Numbered from the stretch's first letter, positions 1-8,526 are shown. The stretch: DNA of 64,000 bases from Pseudomonas monsensis (GCF_014268495.2 NZ_CP077087.1:4545001-4609000), one strand, 5' to 3'. Notes: generated by a model from the sequence alone, not told the origin. Numbers and translations: made by a program.

Positions 1-70
1 TCTTGTTGACTATCAGTCTGACCCCACAAGCACCCACACGAATTGCTTGATTCAGTTGTTAAAGAGCGGT
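1..70 (-). promoter_or_regulatory. 16S rRNA operon leader with boxA antiterminator
   Basis: Read on the minus strand, this is the leader that precedes 16S rRNA in Pseudomonas. It contains the boxA-type antitermination sequence GCTCTTTAACA (57-67), followed by the conserved stretch that leads towards the mature 16S end. The 16S gene itself lies left of the window and is not seen. The identification rests on the boxA sequence and my recognition of the Pseudomonas rrn leader. Confidence 0.85.
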
Positions 71-103
71 TGGTTAAGATCTTTCGTCTCAACCGAGGCG
101 CGC

Positions 104-131
104 ATTCTACAGCAGCCTCATTTGCTGTCAA
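104..131 (-). promoter_or_regulatory. rRNA operon promoter, proximal
   Basis: On the minus strand, TTGACA (126-131) and TAGAAT (104-109) are separated by 16 bp and followed by a GC-rich discriminator (GCGCGCCTC), as expected for a growth-rate and stringently controlled rRNA promoter. It is the closest of three tandem promoters to the rRNA leader. Confidence 0.8.
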
Positions 132-213
132 GTGATTATTTTCAGAAGTTTTCGAAGATTTCTTCAACAACTTCAACCACTTGCGCTTCCGATCTCTCGT
201 TAGCGGGAGGCGA

Positions 214-241
214 ATTCTACAGCGTTACTCGCTGTTGTCAA
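214..241 (-). promoter_or_regulatory. rRNA operon promoter, middle
   Basis: On the minus strand, TTGACA (236-241) and TAGAAT (214-219) are separated by 16 bp, with a GC-rich discriminator (TCGCCTCCC). Architecture is identical to the proximal promoter 110 bp away. Confidence 0.8.
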
Positions 242-416
242 CACCTCTTTTTCTCCGCTTTCGACCGAGAAGATCGAACCGTTGAAAGCACCAGATCAAC
301 CGGCATCTCCAACTCCTTCCAGGCTTCGATGAACTGAAGCAAGCCACCGTCGAAAACTGCGTAACTCATTGAATCTCAAGGAGTTTTCCGTTTCGACTGC
401 GCCGGAAGTGGGGCGA

Positions 417-444
417 ATTATAGACTTCCAGAATCTGCCGTCAA
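417..444 (-). promoter_or_regulatory. rRNA operon promoter, distal
   Basis: On the minus strand, TTGACG (439-444) and TATAAT (417-422) are separated by 16 bp and followed by TCGCCCC. This is the third tandem copy with the same 16-bp spacing and GC-rich discriminator. The rest of the non-coding stretch up to rhtA at 574 shows nothing else that I can name. Confidence 0.75.
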
Positions 445-573
445 CACTTAATTCTGTTTTTCTATCGTTCCAAGAAAAAACGACCTATATATAGACGCCA
501 CCGCAGTGAATGCGCAGTATATTGCCCAATATCTACAACAATACCCTGCTCTTACCTTGGACGATGCCGCGCA

Positions 574-1461
574 ATGAATGACCAACCTCGCTCTCTTGCC
601 TCAATGCTGTTCCCGGTTGGCCTGCTGTTAATAGCCATGGGGTCAATCCAGTCCGGCGCGTCTTTGGCCAAGAGCATGTTCCCGGTGGTAGGCGCCCAAG
701 GCACCACCACGCTGCGATTAGTCTTCGCCAGTGTAATCATGTTGCTACTGCTGCGCCCATGGCGTGCCAGGCTGACCTCCAGATCATTGCGCACCGTGAT
801 CGTCTACGGCATGGCATTGGGTGGCATGAACTTCCTCTTCTATATGTCCCTGCGCACCGTGCCGCTGGGAATCGCGGTTGCGCTTGAATTCACCGGTCCA
901 TTGGCGGTTGCCATCTATGCATCGCGTCGAGCCATCGACTTTCTATGGATCGGCCTCGCCGCCATCGGATTGCTGCTCTTGATTCCGACGGGCGCAACCT
1001 CCAGCGGGATTGATCTGCTGGGTGCCGGTTATGCGTTAGGGGCCGGCGTCTGCTGGGCGCTCTATATTCTGTTCGGTCAAAAGGCTGGGGCTGACAACGG
1101 CGTCACCACCGCGGCTCTAGGTGTAATGATCGCTGCACTGTTTGTTGCGCCGATCGGTATCGTGCATGCCGGCACTGCGCTGCTGACACCGTCACTGATA
1201 CCTGTCGCCATTGGCGTCGCCATCTTGTCCACCGCCCTGCCCTACACCCTGGAAATGGTTGCACTCACGCGCATGCCCGCCCGTACTTTCGGTACGTTGA
1301 TGAGCATCGAGCCTGCATTCGGCGCCTTGTCTGGCCTGTTATTCCTGCAGGAATACCTCTCACTGTCACAATGGATGGCCATCCTCTGCATTATTCTGGC
1401 TTCCGTCGGCGCCACCCTGACCATGGGCAGCGCCGCCAAACCTGCCATTGCGGCAGATTGA
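574..1461 (+). CDS. rhtA: RhtA-type threonine/homoserine exporter (EamA family)
   Basis: A 295-residue inner-membrane protein with about ten hydrophobic segments arranged as two EamA repeats (roughly 10-135 and 145-285). It closely resembles E. coli RhtA along its whole length, including SIQSGASLAKSMFP near residue 25 and GIAVALEFTGPLAVA near residue 100, both typical of this exporter. RhtA exports threonine, homoserine and related amino acids or analogues. The ATG at 574 has no strong ribosome binding site, but the N-terminus fits the family. It is transcribed alone, divergently from the rRNA promoters to its left. The exact substrate in this organism is inferred from similarity. Confidence 0.88.
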   Translation: MNDQPRSLASMLFPVGLLLIAMGSIQSGASLAKSMFPVVGAQGTTTLRLVFASVIMLLLLRPWRARLTSRSLRTVIVYGMALGGMNFLFYMSLRTVPLGIAVALEFTGPLAVAIYASRRAIDFLWIGLAAIGLLLLIPTGATSSGIDLLGAGYALGAGVCWALYILFGQKAGADNGVTTAALGVMIAALFVAPIGIVHAGTALLTPSLIPVAIGVAILSTALPYTLEMVALTRMPARTFGTLMSIEPAFGALSGLLFLQEYLSLSQWMAILCIILASVGATLTMGSAAKPAIAAD

Positions 1462-1627
1462 AGCGGGATTTCACGAAGGTCTGGCAATTGGCGCTCATTT
1501 AGGCCATGTTTAGGCCTTAACTTGATGCCATACATGGATTTTTCGAGCAGGGATTTGAAAGCGCTCAGAGCGCAAGCGAAGACAGGCAGACCCGAGCGTC
1601 AGACTCGCGGCCGCTATAAGGACGGTA

Positions 1628-1909
1628 ATGAAACGAATTTTGATACTTATCGCTGTACTCGCGATTGCGGGCTGTGCGGCGACGTCGAAGACCCAGGTAA
1701 AACACGGCAAAAAAGGGCTGCATATCAATTGTTCTGGACTGTCGTCCTCTTGGGACAAGTGCTACACCAGCGCAGCCAACTCCTGCGCTCCAAAAGGCTA
1801 CAAAGTCATCGCCAAGTCCGGAGACACCGTAGAAGAGCCGGGTGATTATCCGTTTGGCCTCAACCCTGCCGGTTATACCAGCCGCAGCATGATCGTCATT
1901 TGCAAATAG
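1628..1909 (+). CDS. small lipoprotein of unknown function
   Basis: A 93-residue protein with a lipoprotein signal (MKRILILIAVLAIAGC, lipobox IAGC, lipidated Cys16), so it should be anchored in the outer or inner membrane facing the periplasm. The mature part is small, basic and contains four further cysteines that may pair as disulfides. An AAGGAC ribosome binding site precedes the ATG. I do not recognise a domain. It stands alone between rhtA and a convergent TetR gene, with 1 base between the two stop codons. Confidence 0.7.
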   Translation: MKRILILIAVLAIAGCAATSKTQVKHGKKGLHINCSGLSSSWDKCYTSAANSCAPKGYKVIAKSGDTVEEPGDYPFGLNPAGYTSRSMIVICK

Positions 1910-1910
1910 T

Positions 1911-2474
1911 TCAGCCCTCCCCGGCGAGCTGGCGACCGATTTCTTCATGGCTGGACTTCAGCACTTCGCGCTGAATGTCCGGCGTGGCCAGCATCCGCGC
2001 CACCACCAATGCCCCGACACACTGCGACAGAATCGACCACGCGAGGCTGTCGCTTTCCAGTATTTGCGCCCAGCTTTTCTGCAGCCGACAGATCCACAAC
2101 TCGGCCTGCTCGCGCACCTGCAATTCGGAACGGGCGATTTCCGCGCCCAGCGCCGGCAACGCGCAGCCGGCCTCGGGCTGCTCAACATGAGACATGCTCA
2201 AATAGTGTTTGAGACAGCGCTCCAGTCGCGTCCGGTCCTGCGTGCCCTGCCCGCCCAGGCGCTCCAGGCTTTGACCCAGTTCGCGCTCAACGATGGCCGT
2301 AAACAACGCATCCTTCGAAGAGAAATGACTGTAGAACGCCGCGCCACTCAGTCCAATCGCCTTCATCAAGCCATCGACGCCTACCGTGGAAAACCCGGAA
2401 CGCTTCGCCGAGAGCGCACTGCTGTGCAATAGCTTGTCCCGGGTTTCCTGTTTGTGACTGGCAGAGTAACGCAT
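1911..2474 (-). CDS. TetR-family transcriptional regulator
   Basis: A 187-residue regulator with an N-terminal TetR helix-turn-helix (about residues 10-55, with FYSHFSSKDALFTAI just after the recognition helix) and a variable C-terminal ligand-binding domain. The start MRYSASHKQ was chosen because the TetR domain begins there; the frame stays open about 20 codons further upstream, through the intergenic operator-like repeats. It is divergent from the SDR/isomerase pair at 2564-3925 and probably represses it and itself. The ligand is unknown. Confidence 0.82.
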   Translation of the reverse strand: MRYSASHKQETRDKLLHSSALSAKRSGFSTVGVDGLMKAIGLSGAAFYSHFSSKDALFTAIVERELGQSLERLGGQGTQDRTRLERCLKHYLSMSHVEQPEAGCALPALGAEIARSELQVREQAELWICRLQKSWAQILESDSLAWSILSQCVGALVVARMLATPDIQREVLKSSHEEIGRQLAGEG

Positions 2475-2521
2475 GAATGTGCCCCGAATTGCTCGTCTTG
2501 ACGTTGCCCGGATCCTAGCAT

Positions 2522-2546
2522 AACGTTCGTTCACTTAACGATCGTT
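2522..2546. promoter_or_regulatory. candidate operator of the divergent TetR regulator
   Basis: Two near-palindromic 10-mers, AACGTTCGTT (2522-2531) and AACGATCGTT (2537-2546, fully palindromic), lie 15 bp apart between the tetR-type gene and the SDR gene. This is the normal layout for a TetR operator. Assignment to this regulator is inferred from position only. Confidence 0.55.
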
Positions 2547-2563
2547 TACTAAAGGGAATCCCC

Positions 2564-3292
2564 ATGAATAACAACAAGGTCGTATTGGTGGTCGGTGCAG
2601 GCGATGCGACGGGCGGCGCCATTGCCAGGCGTTTCGCCAGGGAAGGTTACGTCGCCTGTCTGACCCGACGCAGCGCCGACAAATTGCAGCCACTGGTAGA
2701 GGCGATTAATGCCGAAGGTGGCGAAGCCCACGGATTTGCCTGCGATGCGCGCAAGGAAGAAGACGTCATCGCACTGATTGAAGACATCGAAACCCGCTTG
2801 GGCCCAATCGAAGCGTTCGTCTTCAACATCGGCGCCAATGTGCCTTGCAGCATTCTCGAAGAAACCGCACGCAAGTATTTCAAGATCTGGGAAATGGCCT
2901 GTTTCTCAGGTTTCCTCAATGCCCGTGAAGTGGCCAAACGCATGGTCACCCGCCAACGCGGCACGATTCTGTTCACCGGTGCGACCGCCGGGCTGCGCGG
3001 CGCTTCCGGGTTTGCCGCCTTCGCCGGTGCCAAGCATGGCATTCGCGCTCTGGCGCAAAGCATGGCGCGGGAGTTGGGGCCGATGAACATCCACGTTGCT
3101 CACGTGGTGGTGGACGGCGCCATCGACACCGACTTCATCCGCAACAGCTTCCCCGAAAAATACGCCACCAAGGATCAGGACGGCATACTCAATCCCGAAC
3201 ACATTGCCGAGAATTACTGGTATCTGCACAACCAGCCACGGGACGCGTGGACATTCGAGCTGGATCTGCGCCCATGGAACGAGCGCTGGTAA
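2564..3292 (+). CDS. SDR-fold protein lacking catalytic Ser and Tyr
   Basis: A 242-residue short-chain dehydrogenase/reductase with a Rossmann fold. The cofactor loop is GAGDATGG (residues 11-18). The usual NNAG is NIGA (88-91). The catalytic serine position is alanine (TGATAG, A140) and the catalytic YxxxK is FAGAK (F153, K157). Two of the three catalytic residues are therefore missing, so ordinary alcohol/ketone oxidoreduction is doubtful. Ribosome binding site AAGGGA precedes the ATG. It is the first gene of a pair with a 2-hydroxychromene-2-carboxylate isomerase-like protein and sits opposite a TetR gene. Its role is unknown; it may bind rather than convert a ligand, or use other chemistry. 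Confidence 0.75.
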   Translation: MNNNKVVLVVGAGDATGGAIARRFAREGYVACLTRRSADKLQPLVEAINAEGGEAHGFACDARKEEDVIALIEDIETRLGPIEAFVFNIGANVPCSILEETARKYFKIWEMACFSGFLNAREVAKRMVTRQRGTILFTGATAGLRGASGFAAFAGAKHGIRALAQSMARELGPMNIHVAHVVVDGAIDTDFIRNSFPEKYATKDQDGILNPEHIAENYWYLHNQPRDAWTFELDLRPWNERW

Positions 3293-3328
3293 GCCCCACT
3301 TCATAACAATAAATAGAGAGAAGCGACG

Positions 3329-3925
3329 ATGCGTAAAACCGTTGAGTTCTATTTCGACCTAGGGAGCCCGGCCACTTATCTGGCTTATACCCAGTTACCG
3401 AAACTGTGTGCCGAAACCGACAGCAAGTTGATTTACATCCCGATGTTGCTGGGAGGTGTGTTCAAAGCGACCGGCAACGCCTCTCCGGCGATGATTCCGG
3501 CCAAAGGCCGTTACATGTTTCAGGATCTGGATCGCTACGCCAAACGCTACGGCGTGCCGTTGACATTCAATCCGCACTTTCCGATCAACACGCTTATGTT
3601 GATGCGCGCCGTCACCGGCATCCAGTTGCGCCAGCCTGAACGCTTTCACGCGTTTATCGATTGCCTGTTCAACGCGTTGTGGGTCGAGGGCCGTCCTCTC
3701 GATGAGCCGGCGACCGTCGCGGCGCTGTTGAGCGAGCACGGCTTCGATCCCGCCGAAGTCCTGGCGTTGACCAATGACGAAACGGTAAAGGCTGCGCTCA
3801 AGGAAAATACCGAAACCGCCGTTAAACGCGGGGTTTTCGGAGCGCCGACCATGTTTATCGGCAACCAGATGTTTTTTGGCCAGGATCGTCTGGACTTTGT
3901 CGAGCAGGCATTGCGCCAGCTTTAG
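3329..3925 (+). CDS. 2-hydroxychromene-2-carboxylate isomerase-like protein (DsbA fold)
   Basis: A 198-residue protein of the DsbA-like/kappa-class GST group. Like HCCA isomerases, it has a serine in place of the redox cysteines at the N-terminal active site (FYFDLGSPATY, Ser13). It also has the conserved C-terminal GVFGAPTMFIG and FGQDRLDFV motifs. Family members carry out glutathione-dependent isomerisation in naphthalene and other aromatic pathways, but no aromatic-degradation genes lie nearby. The substrate is therefore open. It follows the SDR gene by 36 bp and is probably co-transcribed under the divergent TetR regulator. Confidence 0.82.
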   Translation: MRKTVEFYFDLGSPATYLAYTQLPKLCAETDSKLIYIPMLLGGVFKATGNASPAMIPAKGRYMFQDLDRYAKRYGVPLTFNPHFPINTLMLMRAVTGIQLRQPERFHAFIDCLFNALWVEGRPLDEPATVAALLSEHGFDPAEVLALTNDETVKAALKENTETAVKRGVFGAPTMFIGNQMFFGQDRLDFVEQALRQL

Positions 3926-3974
3926 CCCAAGCCTGTGACTCAGGCGCTGGTGTCAGCGCCTGAGCTTCAGCCGG

Positions 3975-5783
3975 TCAGATGGCAGCGGTGCGGGTGTTCA
4001 GCCACTCGAGCGCAGGGCCCTCGAGCAGCGGGCTCAAACGCTCGCGAACTTCGGCGTGGTAAGCGTTAAACCACTGCTTTTCTTCCTGAGTCAGCAGTGA
4101 CGGCAACAGGCAACGCGTGTCGATCGGGCACAGCGTCAAGGTTTCAAACTTGAGGAACTCGCCGAACTCGCTACTCCCGGCCTCGCGGTTCATCGCCAGG
4201 TTTTCGATGCGCACGCCCCAACGACCTGGACGATAAGTGCCGGGCTCGATGGAAGTGATCATCCCCGGCTGCATTGCCGTCTGCGGAGCGGGCGCCGCCT
4301 GATAGGCAATCACCTGCGGGCCTTCGTGAACATTGAGGAAATAGCCGACACCGTGACCGGTGCCATGACCGTAATCCACACTTTCTGCCCAGATCGGTGC
4401 ACGGGCGATGGCGTCCAGCAGCGGCGACAGAATGCCTTTCGGAAAATGTGCCCGCGACAATGCGATGACGCCTTTCAACACACGGGTGCAATCGCGTTTC
4501 TGCTCTTCGGTCGGCGTACCGACCGGCACCATCCGCGTGATATCGGTGGTGCCGCCCAGGTATTGCCCCCCGGAGTCGATCAGCAACAGCCCATCCCCCT
4601 CGATCACCGCGTGCTCTTCTGCGGTGGCGTGATAGTGCGGCATCGCGCCATTGGCGTTGAAGGCGGCAATGGTATTGAAACTCAGCGATACATAATCCGG
4701 ACGACGTTCACGGGCTGCGGTGAGTTTTTCGTCGATGGTCAGTTCGGTGATGCGCTCGCGGCCCCACGCCGATTCCAGCCAGGCGAAGAACTCACACAAC
4801 GCGGCACCGTCCTGCTCCATCGCTTTGCGGATGTGCTGCGCGTCGGCTTCATTCTTTTGCGACTTGGCCAGTGTCGTCGGGTTGAGGCCTTCAACAAGTT
4901 TCACACCGCTGTCGAGGTTATCCAGCAAACCGCAGGTGACTCGCGCCGGGTCCACCAGCAGGCTTGCGCCACTCGGCACAGCGCGCATCGCATCGGCGAC
5001 TTCGCTGTAATCGCGCAGCGTCACGCCATCCTTCTCCAGCACCGAGCGCAAATCAGCATCGACTTTGCTCAGTGCAACGAACAGCGTGGCGTGCTGTTGA
5101 TTGATCAACGCAAACGAAACAAAAACCGGGTTGAACGACACGTCGCCGCCGCGCAGGTTGAACAGCCAGGCGATGTCGTCGAGGGTGGCGATGAAATGCC
5201 AGTCAGCCCCGCGTTCCTCCAAGGTTTCGCGCAACCTGGCGAGTTTTTCGCCACGGCTGACGGTCGCCTGCGGCGGCAGATGTTGATAGATCGGTGCGTT
5301 TGGCAGGCTCGGGCGATCGCTCCAGACGTCATTCAACAGGTCGATATCGGTACGCAGACGGGCGCCACGCGCCTCGAGTTTGCTGCTCAAGGTGCGCGCC
5401 GAGGCCACAGCCATGACCGCACCGTCGACCGCGACCACGCCCCCTTCCGGGGTCTGCTCGGCCAGCCAGTCCAGCGGGCTCGGTTGACCCGGTTGCAATT
5501 TGACCAGCTCGATACCGCTGCCTGTGAGTTCCTTGGTCGCCTGCTCCCAGTAACGACTGTCGGCCCAGATACCGGCGAAATCAGGAGTGACAATCAAGGT
5601 GCCAACCGATCCGTGGAAACCCGAAAGCCATTGGCGGCCCTGCCAGTAACCCGGCAGATATTCCGACAAATGCGGGTCGGCGGACGGCACCAGCAGCGCG
5701 TGTATGCCTTCGCGACGCATCAGTTCACGGGTGTGCGCCAGGCGCTGGGGCACCGATCCTTCGGTCGAGGTCTGGGTACTCAT
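3975..5783 (-). CDS. Xaa-Pro aminopeptidase (aminopeptidase P, M24B)
   Basis: A 602-residue metallopeptidase of the large, three-domain aminopeptidase P type (similar in size to eukaryotic XPNPEP1). It has two creatinase-like N-terminal domains followed by a pita-bread M24 domain. The dinuclear metal ligands can be seen as Asp in IDSGGQYLGGTTDIT (two Asp), His in GHGTGHGVGYFLNVHEG, Glu in SIEPGTY and Glu in LKFETLTL. It removes N-terminal residues that precede proline. Two tandem ATG codons are present; the second (5783) has the better spacing from AGGAG. It lies 52 bp downstream of the cysteine desulfurase gene on the same strand. Confidence 0.88.
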   Translation of the reverse strand: MSTQTSTEGSVPQRLAHTRELMRREGIHALLVPSADPHLSEYLPGYWQGRQWLSGFHGSVGTLIVTPDFAGIWADSRYWEQATKELTGSGIELVKLQPGQPSPLDWLAEQTPEGGVVAVDGAVMAVASARTLSSKLEARGARLRTDIDLLNDVWSDRPSLPNAPIYQHLPPQATVSRGEKLARLRETLEERGADWHFIATLDDIAWLFNLRGGDVSFNPVFVSFALINQQHATLFVALSKVDADLRSVLEKDGVTLRDYSEVADAMRAVPSGASLLVDPARVTCGLLDNLDSGVKLVEGLNPTTLAKSQKNEADAQHIRKAMEQDGAALCEFFAWLESAWGRERITELTIDEKLTAARERRPDYVSLSFNTIAAFNANGAMPHYHATAEEHAVIEGDGLLLIDSGGQYLGGTTDITRMVPVGTPTEEQKRDCTRVLKGVIALSRAHFPKGILSPLLDAIARAPIWAESVDYGHGTGHGVGYFLNVHEGPQVIAYQAAPAPQTAMQPGMITSIEPGTYRPGRWGVRIENLAMNREAGSSEFGEFLKFETLTLCPIDTRCLLPSLLTQEEKQWFNAYHAEVRERLSPLLEGPALEWLNTRTAAI

Positions 5784-5837
5784 CATGTCTCCTGCTAATC
5801 ACTTCATCGTTATTGTTCGTCGCCGTCAGGCGGCTGG

Positions 5838-7004
5838 TTAAAGCCCGGTCGCCCAGAATGCCGGAGCACTGGCGCAGGCGGTCTTGATCAGTTCGACAGC
5901 CTTGTCGATATCTTCGGCCGTGGTGAAACGGCCGAGGCTCAAGCGAAGGGTACGCGCGGCCAGTTGCGCGTCATGCCCCAGCGCCAACAACACGTGGGAA
6001 GGTGCGTTGCTCGCGGAGTTGCAGGCAGAGGTCGCAGAGAATGCAATCGAATGACTCAGCGCCGCGCTGTTGAACTCGCCTTCGCTGAACGTCAGGCTCA
6101 AGGTATGCGGAATGCGTTGGCTGGCGCTGCCATTGAGGCGCACGCCCGGCAGGCTCAGCAATTGCTCAAGCAGACGCTCGCGCAGGGCAACGATGGACTG
6201 TTTTTCTTCATCGAATGCTTCTGCAGCCAGGGCGAATGCAGCGCCCATGCCGGCAATCTGATGGGTCGCAAGGGTGCCGGAGCGCAAGCCGCCCTCGTGA
6301 CCGCCGCCGTGAATCTGTGCCTGCAAACGCTGCTGCGCCCGCGGGCCGACGTACAACGCACCAATGCCCTTGGGGCCATAGAGTTTGTGTGCCGAAAAGG
6401 ACATCAAATCGACCGGCCAGCGCGCCAGGTCGATCTTCACTTTGCCCGCACCCTGCGCCGCATCGACATGGAACAACGCCTCGCGGCCGCGCACGACTTC
6501 GCCAATGGCCTGCACATCGTTGACCGTGCCGAGTTCATTGTTGACCAGCATCAGCGACACCAGAAAGGTGTCATCGCGCATCGCTTCGCTGACCGCTTGC
6601 GGGGTGATCAGGCCATCGGCGTCCGGCACCAGATAAGTCACGGCGATGCCGGCGTCCTGCAACTGGCGGGCGGTATCGAGGATGGCCTTGTGTTCAATCT
6701 GACTGGTGATGAGGTGACCGCCGGACACGCCGCGAGCCTGGGCGACACCCTTGAGGGCGAGGTTGTTGGATTCAGTGGCACCGGAAGTCCAGACAATCTG
6801 CCGGGCCTCGGCGCCGACCAGTTCGGCGACTTGCCGCCGCGCCTGCTCGACCGTGTGCCGGGCCTGCTGGCCGAAGGCGTGGGAGCTGGAGGCCGGGTTG
6901 CCAAAGTTACCGTGAAAGCCCAGACACTCGATCATCACCTGGATGACCCGCTCGTCCACCGGGGTGGTGGCGGCGTAATCGAAATACAACGGACGTATGT
7001 TCAT
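5838..7004 (-). CDS. cysteine desulfurase-like class V aminotransferase
   Basis: A 388-residue PLP enzyme of the NifS/IscS group. Seen are the N-terminal YFDYAATTP, GATESNN (cofactor phosphate region), His105 in SQIEHKAI, the PLP-lysine in SAHKLYGPKG (Lys207) and a cysteine in the C-terminal loop FSATSACNSAS followed by PSHVLLALG. It should mobilise sulfur from cysteine. No iscU, iscA or fdx genes are nearby, so this is a stand-alone copy and not the housekeeping isc operon. It lies upstream of the aminopeptidase P gene on the same strand. Confidence 0.83.
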   Translation of the reverse strand: MNIRPLYFDYAATTPVDERVIQVMIECLGFHGNFGNPASSSHAFGQQARHTVEQARRQVAELVGAEARQIVWTSGATESNNLALKGVAQARGVSGGHLITSQIEHKAILDTARQLQDAGIAVTYLVPDADGLITPQAVSEAMRDDTFLVSLMLVNNELGTVNDVQAIGEVVRGREALFHVDAAQGAGKVKIDLARWPVDLMSFSAHKLYGPKGIGALYVGPRAQQRLQAQIHGGGHEGGLRSGTLATHQIAGMGAAFALAAEAFDEEKQSIVALRERLLEQLLSLPGVRLNGSASQRIPHTLSLTFSEGEFNSAALSHSIAFSATSACNSASNAPSHVLLALGHDAQLAARTLRLSLGRFTTAEDIDKAVELIKTACASAPAFWATGL

Positions 7005-7209
7005 AAAAGACTCGCAGAGCGTGTTCCGGGATCAGGAGGCTCGTGTCTGCAAACGGCAAAGCGCAGCCTTGTGAGCTGCGCGTCGGTTCGAGAGCGTCAT
7101 CAATACCTGATCGGATGCCGTTAAAGAAGAACAACTTCATTTAAAAGTGCGTAGGAACGCTCCTGAAGCCGAGCTTAACAGGCATCGGGCCGGCGGTTGA
7201 AGCAATGCG

Positions 7210-7824
7210 TCAGCTAAAGCTTTCGAGAAGTAACGGATACAACGAGATCACTAACAACGCCGCCATGCCCCAGTTGAACACGCGCAACCAGCGCGCCTCC
7301 TTCAGCACATTGCGCAACAGCGTGCCGCACGCCGCCCAGAGGCCGACACTCGGCAGGTTGATGATGGCGAACACCGCTGCAATGACCACGACATTGGTGA
7401 AGTAACCCTGCATCGGCGTGTAAGTGCTGATGGCACCAATGGCCATGATCCATGCCTTGGGATTGACCCACTGGAAGGCTGCTGCGCCGAGGTAGCTGAT
7501 CGGTTTTGCCTCGCCGTCAGCGTTGTCTGCGACCGGCCCCGAATGGGCAATTTTCCAGGCCAGGTACAGCAGATACGCTGCGCCGACGTAACGCAGAACG
7601 CTGTAGAGCAGTGGATATGTCTGAAACACCGCGCCCAGGCCAAAGCCCACCGCGAGCACCAGCACGAAGAATCCACAGGTGATGCCGAGCATATGAGGGA
7701 TGGTGCGGTTGAACCCGAAGTTAACGCCTGATGCCAGCAACATCGTGTTATTCGGCCCCGGGGTAATCGAGGTGACAAGGGCAAACAGGGCAAAGCCCAA
7801 CAAAAGATCAAGCGAGAGGGTCAT
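7210..7824 (-). CDS. LysE/RhtB-family amino acid exporter
   Basis: A 204-residue inner-membrane protein with about six hydrophobic segments. The family signature TSITPGPNNTMLLASG is at residues 18-33, and FQWVNPKAWIMA follows in the middle. The family exports amino acids; the substrate cannot be told from sequence. It is transcribed alone on the minus strand. Confidence 0.85.
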   Translation of the reverse strand: MTLSLDLLLGFALFALVTSITPGPNNTMLLASGVNFGFNRTIPHMLGITCGFFVLVLAVGFGLGAVFQTYPLLYSVLRYVGAAYLLYLAWKIAHSGPVADNADGEAKPISYLGAAAFQWVNPKAWIMAIGAISTYTPMQGYFTNVVVIAAVFAIINLPSVGLWAACGTLLRNVLKEARWLRVFNWGMAALLVISLYPLLLESFS

Positions 7825-7924
7825 GGCAGCAATCCGGCAGGGTCATTCAGGTGTTGACCCTATCCCACGCGACGCGGCAAACCCACGGACAGTTAGCGAA
7901 AATTTCGAGCAGTACAATTTTTTT

Positions 7925-8194
7925 TCAGCTTGGACGGCCGTGCAACTGTACGGCACGCCCGGCGCTCATCTCACCCTTCTGGTCGAAACCGAGCGTCTTC
8001 TGTGGCTGACCGACTAATTGCGCTTTTTTCGCGTGGTATTCGTCGAAGGACAGGCCGCTGCGATTGAGCGCCTCCATCGCCAGTTCTCGGGATTCTTCTG
8101 CGGTGTAGGGGCGCAGTTCCGGGGATACATGGCTGGCACAACCGGCGAGTACGGAGACAGCGAGCAACAGGGAAACAGTCAGTAAGCGATTCAT
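7925..8194 (-). CDS. small lipoprotein of unknown function
   Basis: An 89-residue protein with a clear lipoprotein signal (MNRLLTVSLLLAVSVLAGC, lipidated Cys19). The mature part is short, charged and polar (PYTAEESRELAMEALNRSG), with no domain that I recognise. The start was placed at the ATG directly before the signal peptide; the frame remains open upstream to a TTG, but that would bury the signal. It stands alone, divergent from the msu operon. Confidence 0.7.
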   Translation of the reverse strand: MNRLLTVSLLLAVSVLAGCASHVSPELRPYTAEESRELAMEALNRSGLSFDEYHAKKAQLVGQPQKTLGFDQKGEMSAGRAVQLHGRPS

Positions 8195-8392
8195 GGGGAG
8201 CGTCCTGGCGAACAATCGGAGTCGATGGACAAAGGCTACGCCCGCCCCCGCTCGCGCAAAAATCAACACGCTCAATAGTGGCTATCAGAAAATCCACAGA
8301 GGCGTCGCATATCTCCGAAAGCTCTATAAATATCAATTAAGGTTCTTTTGCGGAATAACAAACAGCCTTTATAAATCCCTGCATGCCTTGGC

Positions 8393-8429
8393 GACTGTTG
8401 CTCCAGCAACTGTTGCCTAGCCAACAGTC
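8393..8429. promoter_or_regulatory. paired dyads upstream of the msu sigma-54 promoter
   Basis: Two adjacent inverted repeats: GTTGCT-CC-AGCAAC (8397-8410, perfect) and TGTTG-N6-CAACA (8411-8426). An outer repeat GACTGTTG (8393-8400) / CAACAGTC (8422-8429) encloses both. They lie about 85-115 bp before the -24 element, the usual distance for an enhancer-binding protein. The probable binder is SfnR, encoded at the end of the same operon; this is inferred. Confidence 0.6.
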
Positions 8430-8510
8430 ATTCAACAAAGCCACCTGAAACTCACACAGCAGATCATCACGATAACGCTCAACGCCCCTTAAACCGGGCT
8501 CTCCAGGAAT

Positions 8511-8526
8511 TGGTACAGCGTTTGCT
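8511..8526 (+). promoter_or_regulatory. sigma-54 promoter of msuEDC-sfnR
   Basis: TGGTACA-GCGT-TTGCT matches the -24/-12 consensus TGGCACG-N4-TTGCW with exact spacing, 57 bp before the msuE start codon. SfnR, encoded in the operon, is a sigma-54 activator. The non-coding stretch 8195-8582 contains this promoter and the upstream dyads; I see nothing else in it. Confidence 0.75.

Noticed and set aside
47..337. 96-codon plus-strand frame at the left edge
   Set aside because: It lies wholly within the rRNA leader and promoters, which explain the sequence.
4326..5798. 490-codon plus-strand frame opposite aminopeptidase P
   Set aside because: Antisense to a full-length M24 peptidase with all metal ligands; no similarity and no ribosome binding site.
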